A DNA stretch of 47,653 nt. It comes from Planctomycetaceae bacterium. Lineage in GTDB: Bacteria; Planctomycetota; Planctomycetia; Planctomycetales; Planctomycetaceae. This document shows, one piece after another, positions 14,778 to 23,100 of the stretch. Position numbers and translations under genes: made by a program. The notes below the pieces were generated by a model that searched no databases, was not told the DNA's origin, and saw only the letters and a program-made list of their open reading frames with translations. The stretch spans positions 1 to 47,653 of the forward strand of contig JAJDEJ010000308.1 in NCBI GenBank assembly GCA_029259815.1, in the 5' to 3' direction. How positions within the stretch are numbered: the first letter of the stretch is position 1; each line of letters starts with the position of its first letter.

Positions 14778-16100
14778 CTAGAGCGGACCGTATGCGCGGT
14801 CCAGCACTTCGACCGGGTGCAGCACCGGCAGGGGCTTGCCGTCTTCGCGGAGCATGGCCTGAATCTGCAGGGTGCAGCCGGCGTTGGCGGAGATGACGGC
14901 TTCCGCTTTCGTTGCGCGGATGTGACCGACCTTGCGATGGCCGAGACGGTCGGCCATTTCGGGTTCGGTGAGGTTGTAGCTGCCAGCGGCACCGCAACAG
15001 ATGTCAGATTCGTCAAGCGGCAAGAGTTCGAGACCGGGGATCATGCTCAGCAGTTGACGCGGTTGTTCACTGATCTTCTGGGCGTGACAGAGGTGACACG
15101 CGTCGTGATAGGTTGCCTTGAGGGGGACTTCATTCGTGGGAGCGACTGGGCCAAGGTCCATCAGGAACTCGGTGACGTCTTTGACCTTGGATGCGAAACG
15201 TGCCAGCCGGTCGTCAGTCTCGCCTAGCTCTTCGGCGATGTGACCGTAGTCCTTGAGCATCGAGCCACAGCCCGCGACGTTCACGATGACGGCGTCGAGG
15301 TCGCCGTCGGCAGACAGGGCATCGAAGGACTCGGCGTTCTGTCGGGCGAAGTCGAGGGTGGGTCCTCCGGCACCGCTATGGTAGTGAATCGCCCCGCAGC
15401 AGCCCTGGGTGCGGGGGACGAGGACTTCACAGCCGTTGGCTTGCAGGACGCGAGCCGTCGCCCAGTGGACTTGCCGGAACATGGCATCGGCAACGCAGCC
15501 GGTGAACAGGGCCACACGCGCCCGCTGTGTCCCCTGAGCAGGCAACACCTCGGGAAGTTGGGGCGGCGTCTTCTCCAAGGGCGGCAGCAGTCGCTGCATG
15601 CGGCGAAGAGGGGTCGGCAGCAGTTTGGTCAAGCCGACCGCCTCGGCGAAACGATCGAGTCTGAGTATCTGCATGAGCCGCGCCGGGGCCAGAGACAGAC
15701 GCAGTCGGCTGGCATAGGGGAACATGCCGTACAGCACGAATCGCTGAAACCATGCTGGCACCGATGACTGTTCGGACTTGATGCCCTGTCGCTGCATGTC
15801 GACCCGGAACGGCTCGATCAGTCGTCCGTACTGCACACCAGACGGACACGCCGTCTCGCAACTGCGGCAGTCGAGGCAGAGTTCGAGGTGCCGGGCGACG
15901 GGATTTGTCAGTTCGAGTCGACCATCCGTGACGGCCCGCATGAGGTAGATGCGACCACGCGGGCTGTCGTTCTCATCACCCGTTTCGAGATACGTCGGAC
16001 ACTTCGACGTACACAGCCCGCAATGCACGCAATCAAGAAACCGCTCATAGTCGATCGCTGCCCCCGGCATGGTGGCGGTGTGTGATGGCGAGTCGGGCAT
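14778..16100 (-). CDS. glcF: Glycolate oxidase iron-sulfur subunit GlcF
   Basis: A 440-residue Fe-S protein. Two ferredoxin-type 4Fe-4S motifs are near the N-terminus (CVHCGLCTSKCP and CLDCRSCETACPSG), followed by two CCG domains with GCVADAMF, CCGAIHYHSG, CHLCHAQK and CCGAAGSYNL. This is the order found in GlcF, which passes electrons from glycolate (or D-lactate) oxidation to the quinone pool at the inner face of the membrane. The frame is open to a TTG at 16127, but the ATG at 16100 is preferred. It follows glcE with a short gap and is surely co-transcribed. Other (Fe-S) dehydrogenase subunits of the same build cannot be fully excluded. Confidence 0.85.
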   Translation of the reverse strand: MPDSPSHTATMPGAAIDYERFLDCVHCGLCTSKCPTYLETGDENDSPRGRIYLMRAVTDGRLELTNPVARHLELCLDCRSCETACPSGVQYGRLIEPFRVDMQRQGIKSEQSSVPAWFQRFVLYGMFPYASRLRLSLAPARLMQILRLDRFAEAVGLTKLLPTPLRRMQRLLPPLEKTPPQLPEVLPAQGTQRARVALFTGCVADAMFRQVHWATARVLQANGCEVLVPRTQGCCGAIHYHSGAGGPTLDFARQNAESFDALSADGDLDAVIVNVAGCGSMLKDYGHIAEELGETDDRLARFASKVKDVTEFLMDLGPVAPTNEVPLKATYHDACHLCHAQKISEQPRQLLSMIPGLELLPLDESDICCGAAGSYNLTEPEMADRLGHRKVGHIRATKAEAVISANAGCTLQIQAMLREDGKPLPVLHPVEVLDRAYGPL

Positions 16101-16133
16101 GAGTGTCGTGCGTGGCCGGTGAGGCAAACGTGA

Positions 16134-17387
16134 TTAGGGGGAGGTCGTCGTCGATGCTGACCATAGACGGTTCGGGCTCAAGACACCATGTGGGTCGAGG
16201 GCGTTCTTCACACGCTGCATGAGGGGCCAGTCAGGTCGCGACTGGCCAAACAAAGAGATGGCCGACTTCCATTCGTCGTCACAATTCAGGACGACGAGCG
16301 AGCCGCCGGCAGATTCTGCCAGGTCACGCAACGGGGTGAGCATCTCGTTTGCCTGCTGACCCGAAGTGCATTCATCCGGGATGTGTCCGTGGATGACACC
16401 GTTGCCCGCATGGCACTGCACGGCGACGCCTGCTTCTCTTGCTCGCTGGATGAACTCCATCGCACGAGATGGCAAGAGACTGACTTGAAACGTCAGTGGA
16501 TCGTCAGACGCAGCGGGGTACTCGGTGAGTGCTGACCACAAGAGCGTTGTGTTCTCAGGGTCAACACTCACGACGTCCTCTGCCGAACTGCCAGCCAACT
16601 CGTCACGGAGTTTTGTGGTCTGCCAATTGGTCTCGGTCTCAGTCCCTTCGTAGCCGATGGCGAGGACGAATCGATCGACTGGGAGTTCCTGCTTGGCTTC
16701 GGCCCTGATTTGCCACGCGGCTGTTGGACACAACGCCTCAAGGGCCGTCGGACGAGTGGCGGAAGTCAGCAATCGCTCCAGCACCTCATCCATTGCTTTC
16801 GTAGAAGCGAAGGTCGCCCATACGAATCGTCTCGTTGCTGCCTGGGGACGCAGCTTGAGCGTGACCTGCGTGATCATCGCCAGAGTGCCGAGCGAACCGA
16901 CGAGCAGTTTGCACAGGTCGTAACCTGCGACGTTCTTGACAACGCGTCCGCCCGCCTTGAACAGGCGTCCGCTGCCATCGACTGCTGAGATGCCAATGAC
17001 ATAGTCTCGCAAGGTGCCGTTGCCGAATCGACCAAGTCCGCTCGTATTCGTGGCGATGGCTCCGCCGATGGTCGCACGGTGTGCCTGCGGGATGTCGAGC
17101 GGCAACCGCTGACCCTCGGCGGCAAGGACCAATTGCAACTCCTCAACACGGAATCCCGCTTCGAGGGTAATGGTCATGTCGCGAGCCGGGTAGTCGATGA
17201 TGTGCGTCAGGTCACTCATCGAGACGAGGGTCGTGTCTGCCGGCAGTTCGTATCCCTGACGGAGCGCGGTCCGTCCGCCGACGGGCGACAGTGGGGCGCG
17301 AGCCTCCGCAGCGTTCTCCGTCACATACCGCGCAAGTGACGACTGCGTCTTGGGGGTGAATTCGTCGTGAGTCGCCGGGCTGGGCAT
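16134..17387 (-). CDS. glcE: Glycolate oxidase FAD-binding subunit GlcE
   Basis: A 417-residue FAD-binding oxidoreductase of the PCMH/VAO fold. The flavin-binding region reads DMTITLEAGFRVEELQLVLAAEGQRLPLD, followed by the pyrophosphate-binding ATIGGAIATNTSGLGRFGNGTLRDYVIG and VVKNVAGYDLCKLLVGSLGTLAMI. The short C-terminal cap matches GlcE rather than the longer GlcD. It starts the glcE-glcF operon. The catalytic GlcD subunit is not in the window; it may be elsewhere, or this pair may work with another dehydrogenase. The start ATG has no strong ribosome site. The divergent neighbour is a GntP-type permease. Confidence 0.85.
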   Translation of the reverse strand: MPSPATHDEFTPKTQSSLARYVTENAAEARAPLSPVGGRTALRQGYELPADTTLVSMSDLTHIIDYPARDMTITLEAGFRVEELQLVLAAEGQRLPLDIPQAHRATIGGAIATNTSGLGRFGNGTLRDYVIGISAVDGSGRLFKAGGRVVKNVAGYDLCKLLVGSLGTLAMITQVTLKLRPQAATRRFVWATFASTKAMDEVLERLLTSATRPTALEALCPTAAWQIRAEAKQELPVDRFVLAIGYEGTETETNWQTTKLRDELAGSSAEDVVSVDPENTTLLWSALTEYPAASDDPLTFQVSLLPSRAMEFIQRAREAGVAVQCHAGNGVIHGHIPDECTSGQQANEMLTPLRDLAESAGGSLVVLNCDDEWKSAISLFGQSRPDWPLMQRVKNALDPHGVLSPNRLWSASTTTSP

Positions 17388-17566
17388 GGTGTCATGATCG
17401 GGAGAGATTCAAAGCGAGATCGTACATTGAGATCGCTCGAACCGAAAGCACACGACTCACTCGTTTGACGCACGCGGCGTAGTCGGGTCAACTGGTGACA
17501 CATCGAAATGGAGTGAGCGGCGAAATTTTGTGAACATGATGGTCAAATGCAACTGAGGAGCGGACC

Positions 17567-18988
17567 TTGGAACAGTATTACCCCCTGATCACGTTGGCTG
17601 TGGGCGTGGCGACCGTGATCGGCATGATCATGGTCCTGCGGATCAATGCCTTCATCGCCCTCATCACGGCCGCAATCGTCGTGAGCCTGATGGCTCCCGG
17701 TGAGATGGCGGAGAAGATTAGCCGGGTCGCAGCAGCGTTTGGAACGACCGCCGGGAAGATCGGCATCGTCATCGCTTTGGCGGCTGTCATCGGCGAGTGC
17801 ATGATGGCCAGCGGGGCGGCGGACCGCATCGTGCAGTTCTTCGTGCAGATACTCGGTGAGAAGCGGGCGGCGTGGGCGTTGATGCTCAGCGGCTTCGTCC
17901 TGTCGATTCCCGTGTTCTTCGATACGGTCTTTTATCTGCTCGTGCCGTTAGCCCGCTCACTCTACAAGCGGACCGGTAAGAACTATCTGCTCTATCTGTT
18001 GGCGATCGCCGGGGGTGGAGCAATCACGCACACCCTCGTCCCACCCACACCCGGTCCGCTGACGATGGCAGCAGAACTACACTTCGATGTAGGAATGATG
18101 ATCCTCGTCGGCGCGCTGGTCGGCATGCCCGCAGCCATTGTCGGACTGCTGATCTCCCCCATCATGGATCGCAAGTTGCAGGTGCCGTTCCGGGAAGTCG
18201 GGCCGACAGACGAGTCGCCCCTCGAGGAAACACAGGTGCCCTCCCTCGGTCTCTCGCTGCTACCGGTCATCCTGCCGGTCATCATGATCTCCGCCAACAC
18301 AGTCGTCGGCACAATACTCAAAGGGGCGGACCCGGCTCCCTTCTGGTCGGCGGTCGCACCGTACACAGCCGTCATTGGCAACGCCAACCTGGCGATGCTC
18401 GCCTCGGCAGCTGTGGCCATGTTGCTGGTCGTGAAGGTTCGCGGCTCCAACAAACAGGAGATGAGCCGCATGGTCGAGACGTCGCTGATGAGCGGCGGCG
18501 TGATCATCCTGATTACCTCCGGCGGCGGCGCGTTCGGCGCGATGCTGCAGGCGGCCAACATCGGCGATGCGGTGAAGTCACTCTTCTCCGGCGAGGCGGC
18601 CAATTCCGGGATGATGTATCTCGTGCTGAGCTACGTCATCGCCAGTCTGATGAAGTTCGCCCAAGGCTCCGGCACCGTGGCGATGGTCACCACGTCCGGC
18701 ATGATCTATGCCATGTTCAATGTGCCCAAGGATCTGATCGACACAACGGAGGGTTACGACCTGATCGTCCAGACACTCGGCTTCCATCCGGTCTACCTCG
18801 CCACCGCGATCGGGGCCGGCTCGCTGATGGGCAGCTGGATGAACGACAGCGGCTTCTGGATCTTCACCAAGATGGGCGGCCTGACCGAGGCCGAGTCGCT
18901 CAAATCCTGGACGGTGCTGCTCGCGATCCTGAGCGTAGTCAGCATGGCAGTGACTGTCATTCTGGCGATCGCCGTTCCGATGGTATGA
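17567..18988 (+). CDS. GntP-family permease (gluconate/organic acid:H+ symporter)
   Basis: A 473-residue integral membrane protein with about 12-14 hydrophobic helices along its whole length. The GntP family features GKIGIVIALAAVIGECMMASGAADRIV, FFDTVFYLLVPLARSLYKRTGKNYLLY, HTLVPPTPGPLTMA and the C-terminal GSLMGSWMNDSGFWIFTKMGGL are all visible. GntP proteins import gluconate, glycerate, fructuronate or similar acids with protons. It starts with TTG at 17567 behind GAGGAG and is divergent from glcEF (179 bases between), so import of a hydroxy-acid oxidised by GlcEF is an attractive inference. Substrate not determinable from sequence. Confidence 0.9.
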   Translation: MEQYYPLITLAVGVATVIGMIMVLRINAFIALITAAIVVSLMAPGEMAEKISRVAAAFGTTAGKIGIVIALAAVIGECMMASGAADRIVQFFVQILGEKRAAWALMLSGFVLSIPVFFDTVFYLLVPLARSLYKRTGKNYLLYLLAIAGGGAITHTLVPPTPGPLTMAAELHFDVGMMILVGALVGMPAAIVGLLISPIMDRKLQVPFREVGPTDESPLEETQVPSLGLSLLPVILPVIMISANTVVGTILKGADPAPFWSAVAPYTAVIGNANLAMLASAAVAMLLVVKVRGSNKQEMSRMVETSLMSGGVIILITSGGGAFGAMLQAANIGDAVKSLFSGEAANSGMMYLVLSYVIASLMKFAQGSGTVAMVTTSGMIYAMFNVPKDLIDTTEGYDLIVQTLGFHPVYLATAIGAGSLMGSWMNDSGFWIFTKMGGLTEAESLKSWTVLLAILSVVSMAVTVILAIAVPMV

Positions 18989-19019
18989 ACATAAGGAGGC
19001 ATGTATCGGGAACCTCTCG

Positions 19020-19240
19020 TAGATGCCCTGGCCGGGAACCACTGCCCAGCCGGTCCGATCGAGCGAGGTGAATTCACCGCTGGCATAGTTTCCCAAGAAC
19101 ATGTGCGACCCAGGCCGCCCATCGATTTCCGTGAAGAACCGCCAGGATCCAAGTACGTTGGCACCGTTGGTGAACAAGTCATCAAACCCACTCGTCGTGG
19201 CGGAGTTGTGGGAGTCATACACAAGCACGCCGCTCCACAC
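19020..19240 (-). pseudogene. Fragment of a carbohydrate-porin-like gene
   Basis: About 73 codons on the minus strand read WSGVLVYDSHN...GFDDLFTNGANVLGSWRFFTEIDGRPGSHMFLGNYASGEFTSLDRTGWAVVPGQGI, which resembles the central strands of OprB-like carbohydrate porins of planctomycetes (R-P-G-x-x-x-F-x-G-x-Y-x-x-G-x-x-x-S-L-D). The frame is stopped just upstream of 19240, and after VPGQGI the similarity is lost near 19020, before the antisense of the permease gene. No start, signal peptide or remaining barrel is seen, so it is a decayed remnant. Confidence 0.5.
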
Positions 19241-19640
19241 TGATTGGGAGTCTGGCGTTCATCTGCTCATCACGACGGAGCGTGATGGCTACTTTGGCGG
19301 GAGCTGTTTGAGTCGTCGTGGTTGGCCTTCGTTAATGATCTGAAAAAGTGGACCGGCCGGTCCGGGTGACGAACGGTTGTCGGTGATCAGGCGGCGCGGC
19401 CAGGGCCGGGGACTTGTCGGGTGTTTGCAAACGTGACTCTGCTGTCGCCGTGTCGACAAACAGAGCAGCCACAAGTCCTCGGGGTGAGACGCACGAGCAT
19501 GCTCGCGTGCCTCTAATCAACCGGCGAATGCCGTTCGGTCAACCACAATACGTGTCGCGAGGGGAAGCCTTACACTCGAATGCACCATTTTTCTAAAAGT
19601 AGCGGATATGGGCGGATGGCTGTTCGCGGATTGCGACTTC

Positions 19641-19706
19641 ACTTCGTTGCCTTCGTTTCCTTATGTTCAAAATGTGACAGGAGCGAACGAAGGAAACGAA
19701 GCAATG
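19641..19706. repeat. Imperfect inverted repeat
   Basis: CTTCGTTTCCTT at 19651-19662 pairs with AAGGAAACGAAG at 19690-19701, and TTG/CAA outside it extends the stem past a single-base bulge. The spacer is 27 bases. Non-coding; it could be another dispersed-element type. Confidence 0.55.
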
Positions 19707-19903
19707 ATTGTCGCCTCTGCGATGTCGGACAACCGAGAGGTTCATCCGTCCCCATCTGCTTTGATCCGCCCAATCCGCTTTTCCTTGCATCCTCAAGCAT
19801 CATTCGAAGATTAGAGAGATTGCCATTCCTCAGAACCTCTGCACCTTGCAAAACTTTTGACCTTGAGAAACACAAAGCGGTTTCAAAACGACTTGTTGTG
19901 AGA

Positions 19904-19979
19904 GTGGCAGGGTCAGGAGCGAAGCGGATGGCCCTGCATGACCGGTTCGGGACTTCCCGTTGGTCAGACCCGGCCACCC
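19904..19979. repeat. Class A palindromic repeat, copy 3 (diverged, shorter)
   Basis: Shares GGGTCAGGAGCG.AGCGGATGGCC on the left and CCCGTTGGTCAGACCC.GCCACCC on the right with the copies at 14494 and 24765, but has a different and shorter centre. The outer stem GTGGC/GCCAC is kept. Confidence 0.75.
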
Positions 19980-20061
19980 CTGAAATGGATCTTGAAACTG
20001 CTTGATGCTTATTCTGGATGATGATGCCATGTCTTTTGCTCACGGATCGGCCCGGCTACAG

Positions 20062-20088
20062 TGTGAGATTGACACTTTTTGTCTCACA
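20062..20088. promoter_or_regulatory. Possible operator palindrome
   Basis: TGTGAGA at 20062-20068 and TCTCACA at 20082-20088 form a perfect 7-bp inverted repeat with a 13-base spacer, about 55 bases before the ATG of the giant PVC protein. Position and symmetry fit a binding site for a dimeric repressor or activator. No regulator gene is next to it. Confidence 0.3.
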
Positions 20089-20140
20089 CAAGAATTCTCT
20101 GGCTGGCGAAGTGCTGGTTCTGTAAGGAGTGAACTCCCTC

Positions 20141-23100
20141 ATGACGTCGATCTGCTCGCGACTGCCGTTGTTCCTGTCACTGTTCTTGCTGTGTAATTGC
20201 TCCCTCCACGCGGATGATGAGCGTGGATTCAAACCGCTATTCGATGGAGACACCCTGAGCGGTTGGCGGGGTGACGAAAACTTCTGGACCGTCACGGACG
20301 GTGCCCTCGTGGGTGAGTCGACGGCTGCGAACCCCTGCAAGCAGAACACGTTTCTGGTTTGGGACGCGGGTGAGGTCGACGACTTCGAGTTGAGGTTGCA
20401 ATTCCGGATTACCGGCTCCGATGCAGCCAACTCGGGAATTCAGTTTCGCGGGTCTGAAGAGGATGGACACGTCATTGGGTATCAGGCGGACATCGACCGG
20501 GCGGGACAATGGGTCGGCGCGCTCTATGATGAGAAGACTGGTCGTCGAGTGCTGGCGACGCGAGGCCAGAAGACTGTCATTGACGCCGATGGTCAGCGAG
20601 AGCAGTCTGAGTTCGCCACCGCTGATGAACTGTTTGAGCATATCAAGCAGGATGGCTGGAACGACTATCACATCACGGCTCGTGGCGATCACATCACACT
20701 GGCTATCAATGGTCACAAGACGGCGGAGGTGATTGATGGTCAAACGGGCGAACGGGACTTGATCGGCAAGCTGGCGCTGCAATTGCACTCCGGGCCGCCG
20801 ATGAAGATCGAGTTTCGTAACATCCGCTTGAAGCGATTCCCCTTGGACGGCAACAAAAAGGTCGTGTTCCTCGCGGGAACGCGGAGTCATGGCTACGCGG
20901 CACACGAACATCGGGCCGGATGCTTATTGCTGGCCGATCGGTTGAACACGGCACGGGAAGAGCAGGGATTGCCGGTTGTCGCAACTGTCTACTCAGGACG
21001 TTGGCCAGGCGATCCAACGGCGTTCGACAATGCCGACACGGTCGTGAGCTACTGCGACGGTGGTGGTAATCATCCGCTCAACGAGCATCTGGCAGAATTC
21101 GATGCGCTGACGAAGCAGGGCGTCGGACTCGTCTGCATTCACTACGCCGTCGAGACGACGAAGGGCGAAGCGGGCGAGCATTTCCTCAACTGGATCGGTG
21201 GCTACTTCGAGCCTCACTGGTCCGTCAATCCGCATTGGACGGCGAAGTTTGACGACTTGCCGACACATCCAACCACGCGAGGTGTGCAGCCGTTTGAGAT
21301 CAACGATGAGTGGTACTATCACATGCGGTTTCAGCCTGAGATGAAGGGCGTGACGCCCATTCTCACAGACATGCCACCGCGTGAGTCGTTGAATCGCGAG
21401 GATGGAGCCCACTCGGGTAATCCGCATGTGCGAGAGGCCGTGTTGCAGCGCAAAGAGCCGCAGCACGTCGCTTGGGCCTATGAGCGACCAAACGGCAGCC
21501 GAGGCTTCGGCTTCACGGGAGGACACTTTCACCGAAATTGGCAGGATGACGACTTCCGCAAGTTGGTGCTGAATGCGATCGTCTGGACGGCGGAGTCTGA
21601 GGTTCCCGGTGAGGGCGTGACATCGGTGACGCCGACGGACGCAGAGATGGAAGCGAACCAGGACTTTCCCAAGCCGGACGCGCAGGCGTCCGCAAAGCCT
21701 CCACGAAGTCGAAAACGTAAGGATGCTCCATCCCGTTCGGCTGGCGAGCCCAAAGAGGAGAGTCGCGAACTCAAGGATGCTATCGCTGGTCTCGACGTCC
21801 ACGACGACTTGCAGGTGTCGCTGTTCGCGGGCGAACCGATGATGGCCAACCCTGCGAACATTGACATCGATCACCTTGGACGTGTGTGGGTCTGCGAGGC
21901 GATCAACTATCGAGCCTTTCGCAACGCGGACGTCATCGGTGACCACACCCAGGGCGACCGCATTCTCATTCTGGAGGACACCGATGGCGATGGACAGGTT
22001 GACAAGGACACGGTCTTCTATCAGGGACATGACGTCGACTCGGCCCATGGCGTGTGCGTGCTCGGCACTCCGGACGGCAAGGGCACACGGGCCATCGTCT
22101 CGGCACTCGATCGTGTGTTCTATCTGATCGATGACGACGGAGATCTCAAAGCGGACCGCAAAGAGTTATTGTTCACTGGCATCAGCGGTTCCCAGCACGA
22201 TCATGGCATACATGCGTTCGTGTTCGGACCGGATGGCAAGCTGTACTTCAACATGGGCAACGCCGGCAAGCAGATTCGTGACAAGAATGGTGACCCGATC
22301 ATCGACAAGGCGGGCAATGAGGTCGCCGATGTGATCAACCCCTACCAGCAGGGAATGGTCTTCCGCTGCAATCTCGACGGTAGTGAGTTCGAGACGCTGG
22401 CGTGGAACTTTCGCAACAACTGGGAAGTCTGCGTCGACTCGCTCGGCACGATGTGGCAGTCGGACAACGACGATGACGGCAACCGCGGAGTACGCATCAA
22501 CTATGTGATGGAGTACGGCAACTATGGCTACAAGGACGAGTTCACGGGAGCCGGCTGGCGAGACCCGCGAACGGGCTGGGAGGACGAGATCCCTCTACGT
22601 CACTGGCATCTCAATGATCCGGGCGTGATGCCGAACCTGTTGCAGACGGGTGGCGGGTCGCCGACAGGCATCTGTGTGAACGAGGGAACGCTGCTGCCGG
22701 ACCTCTTCACCAATCAAATCATTCACTGCGACGCGGGTCCGAACGTGGTGCGATGTTATCCTGTCGAAGTCGATGGAGCAGGGTACAAAGCGGAAAGCGT
22801 CGATGTGCTTGTGGGCACGCGGGACAAGTGGTTTCGGCCCTCGGACGTTTGCATCGCGCCGGACGGATCGGTGATCGTGGCCGACTGGTATGACCCGGGT
22901 GTCGGTGGGCACCGCATGCAGGACGTCACCAGAGGCCGGCTGTTTCGCATCACGCCAAAGGGACATGATGGTGATTACAAGGTCCCGAAGCATGACTTCA
23001 GCTCTCCCGAAGGGGCGGTCGCCGCTCTGCAAAGTCCGAATCTGGCGACACGTTACGTGGCGTGGACGACTCTGCAGGAGATGGGTAGCGACGCACGCGA

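Larger units (their letters stand above)
18989..20140. other. Long stretch without intact genes
   Basis: Contains a porin-like gene remnant (19020-19240, minus), an imperfect inverted repeat (19641-19706), class A repeat copy 3 (19904-19979) and a small perfect palindrome (20062-20088) ahead of the next gene. Short frames in 19593-20043 are translations of repeats and not supported as genes. Confidence 0.6.

Noticed and set aside
18578..19019. Continuation of the porin-like frame into the permease region
   Set aside because: Past 19020 the frame is antisense to the GntP gene and porin-like sequence ends.
19593..20043. Several overlapping 60-140-codon frames
   Set aside because: They translate inverted repeats (including class A copy 3) in several frames; this is typical of non-coding repeats.
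20993..22048. 351-codon minus-strand frame
   Set aside because: Shadow of the ThuA/dehydrogenase part of the giant PVC gene.
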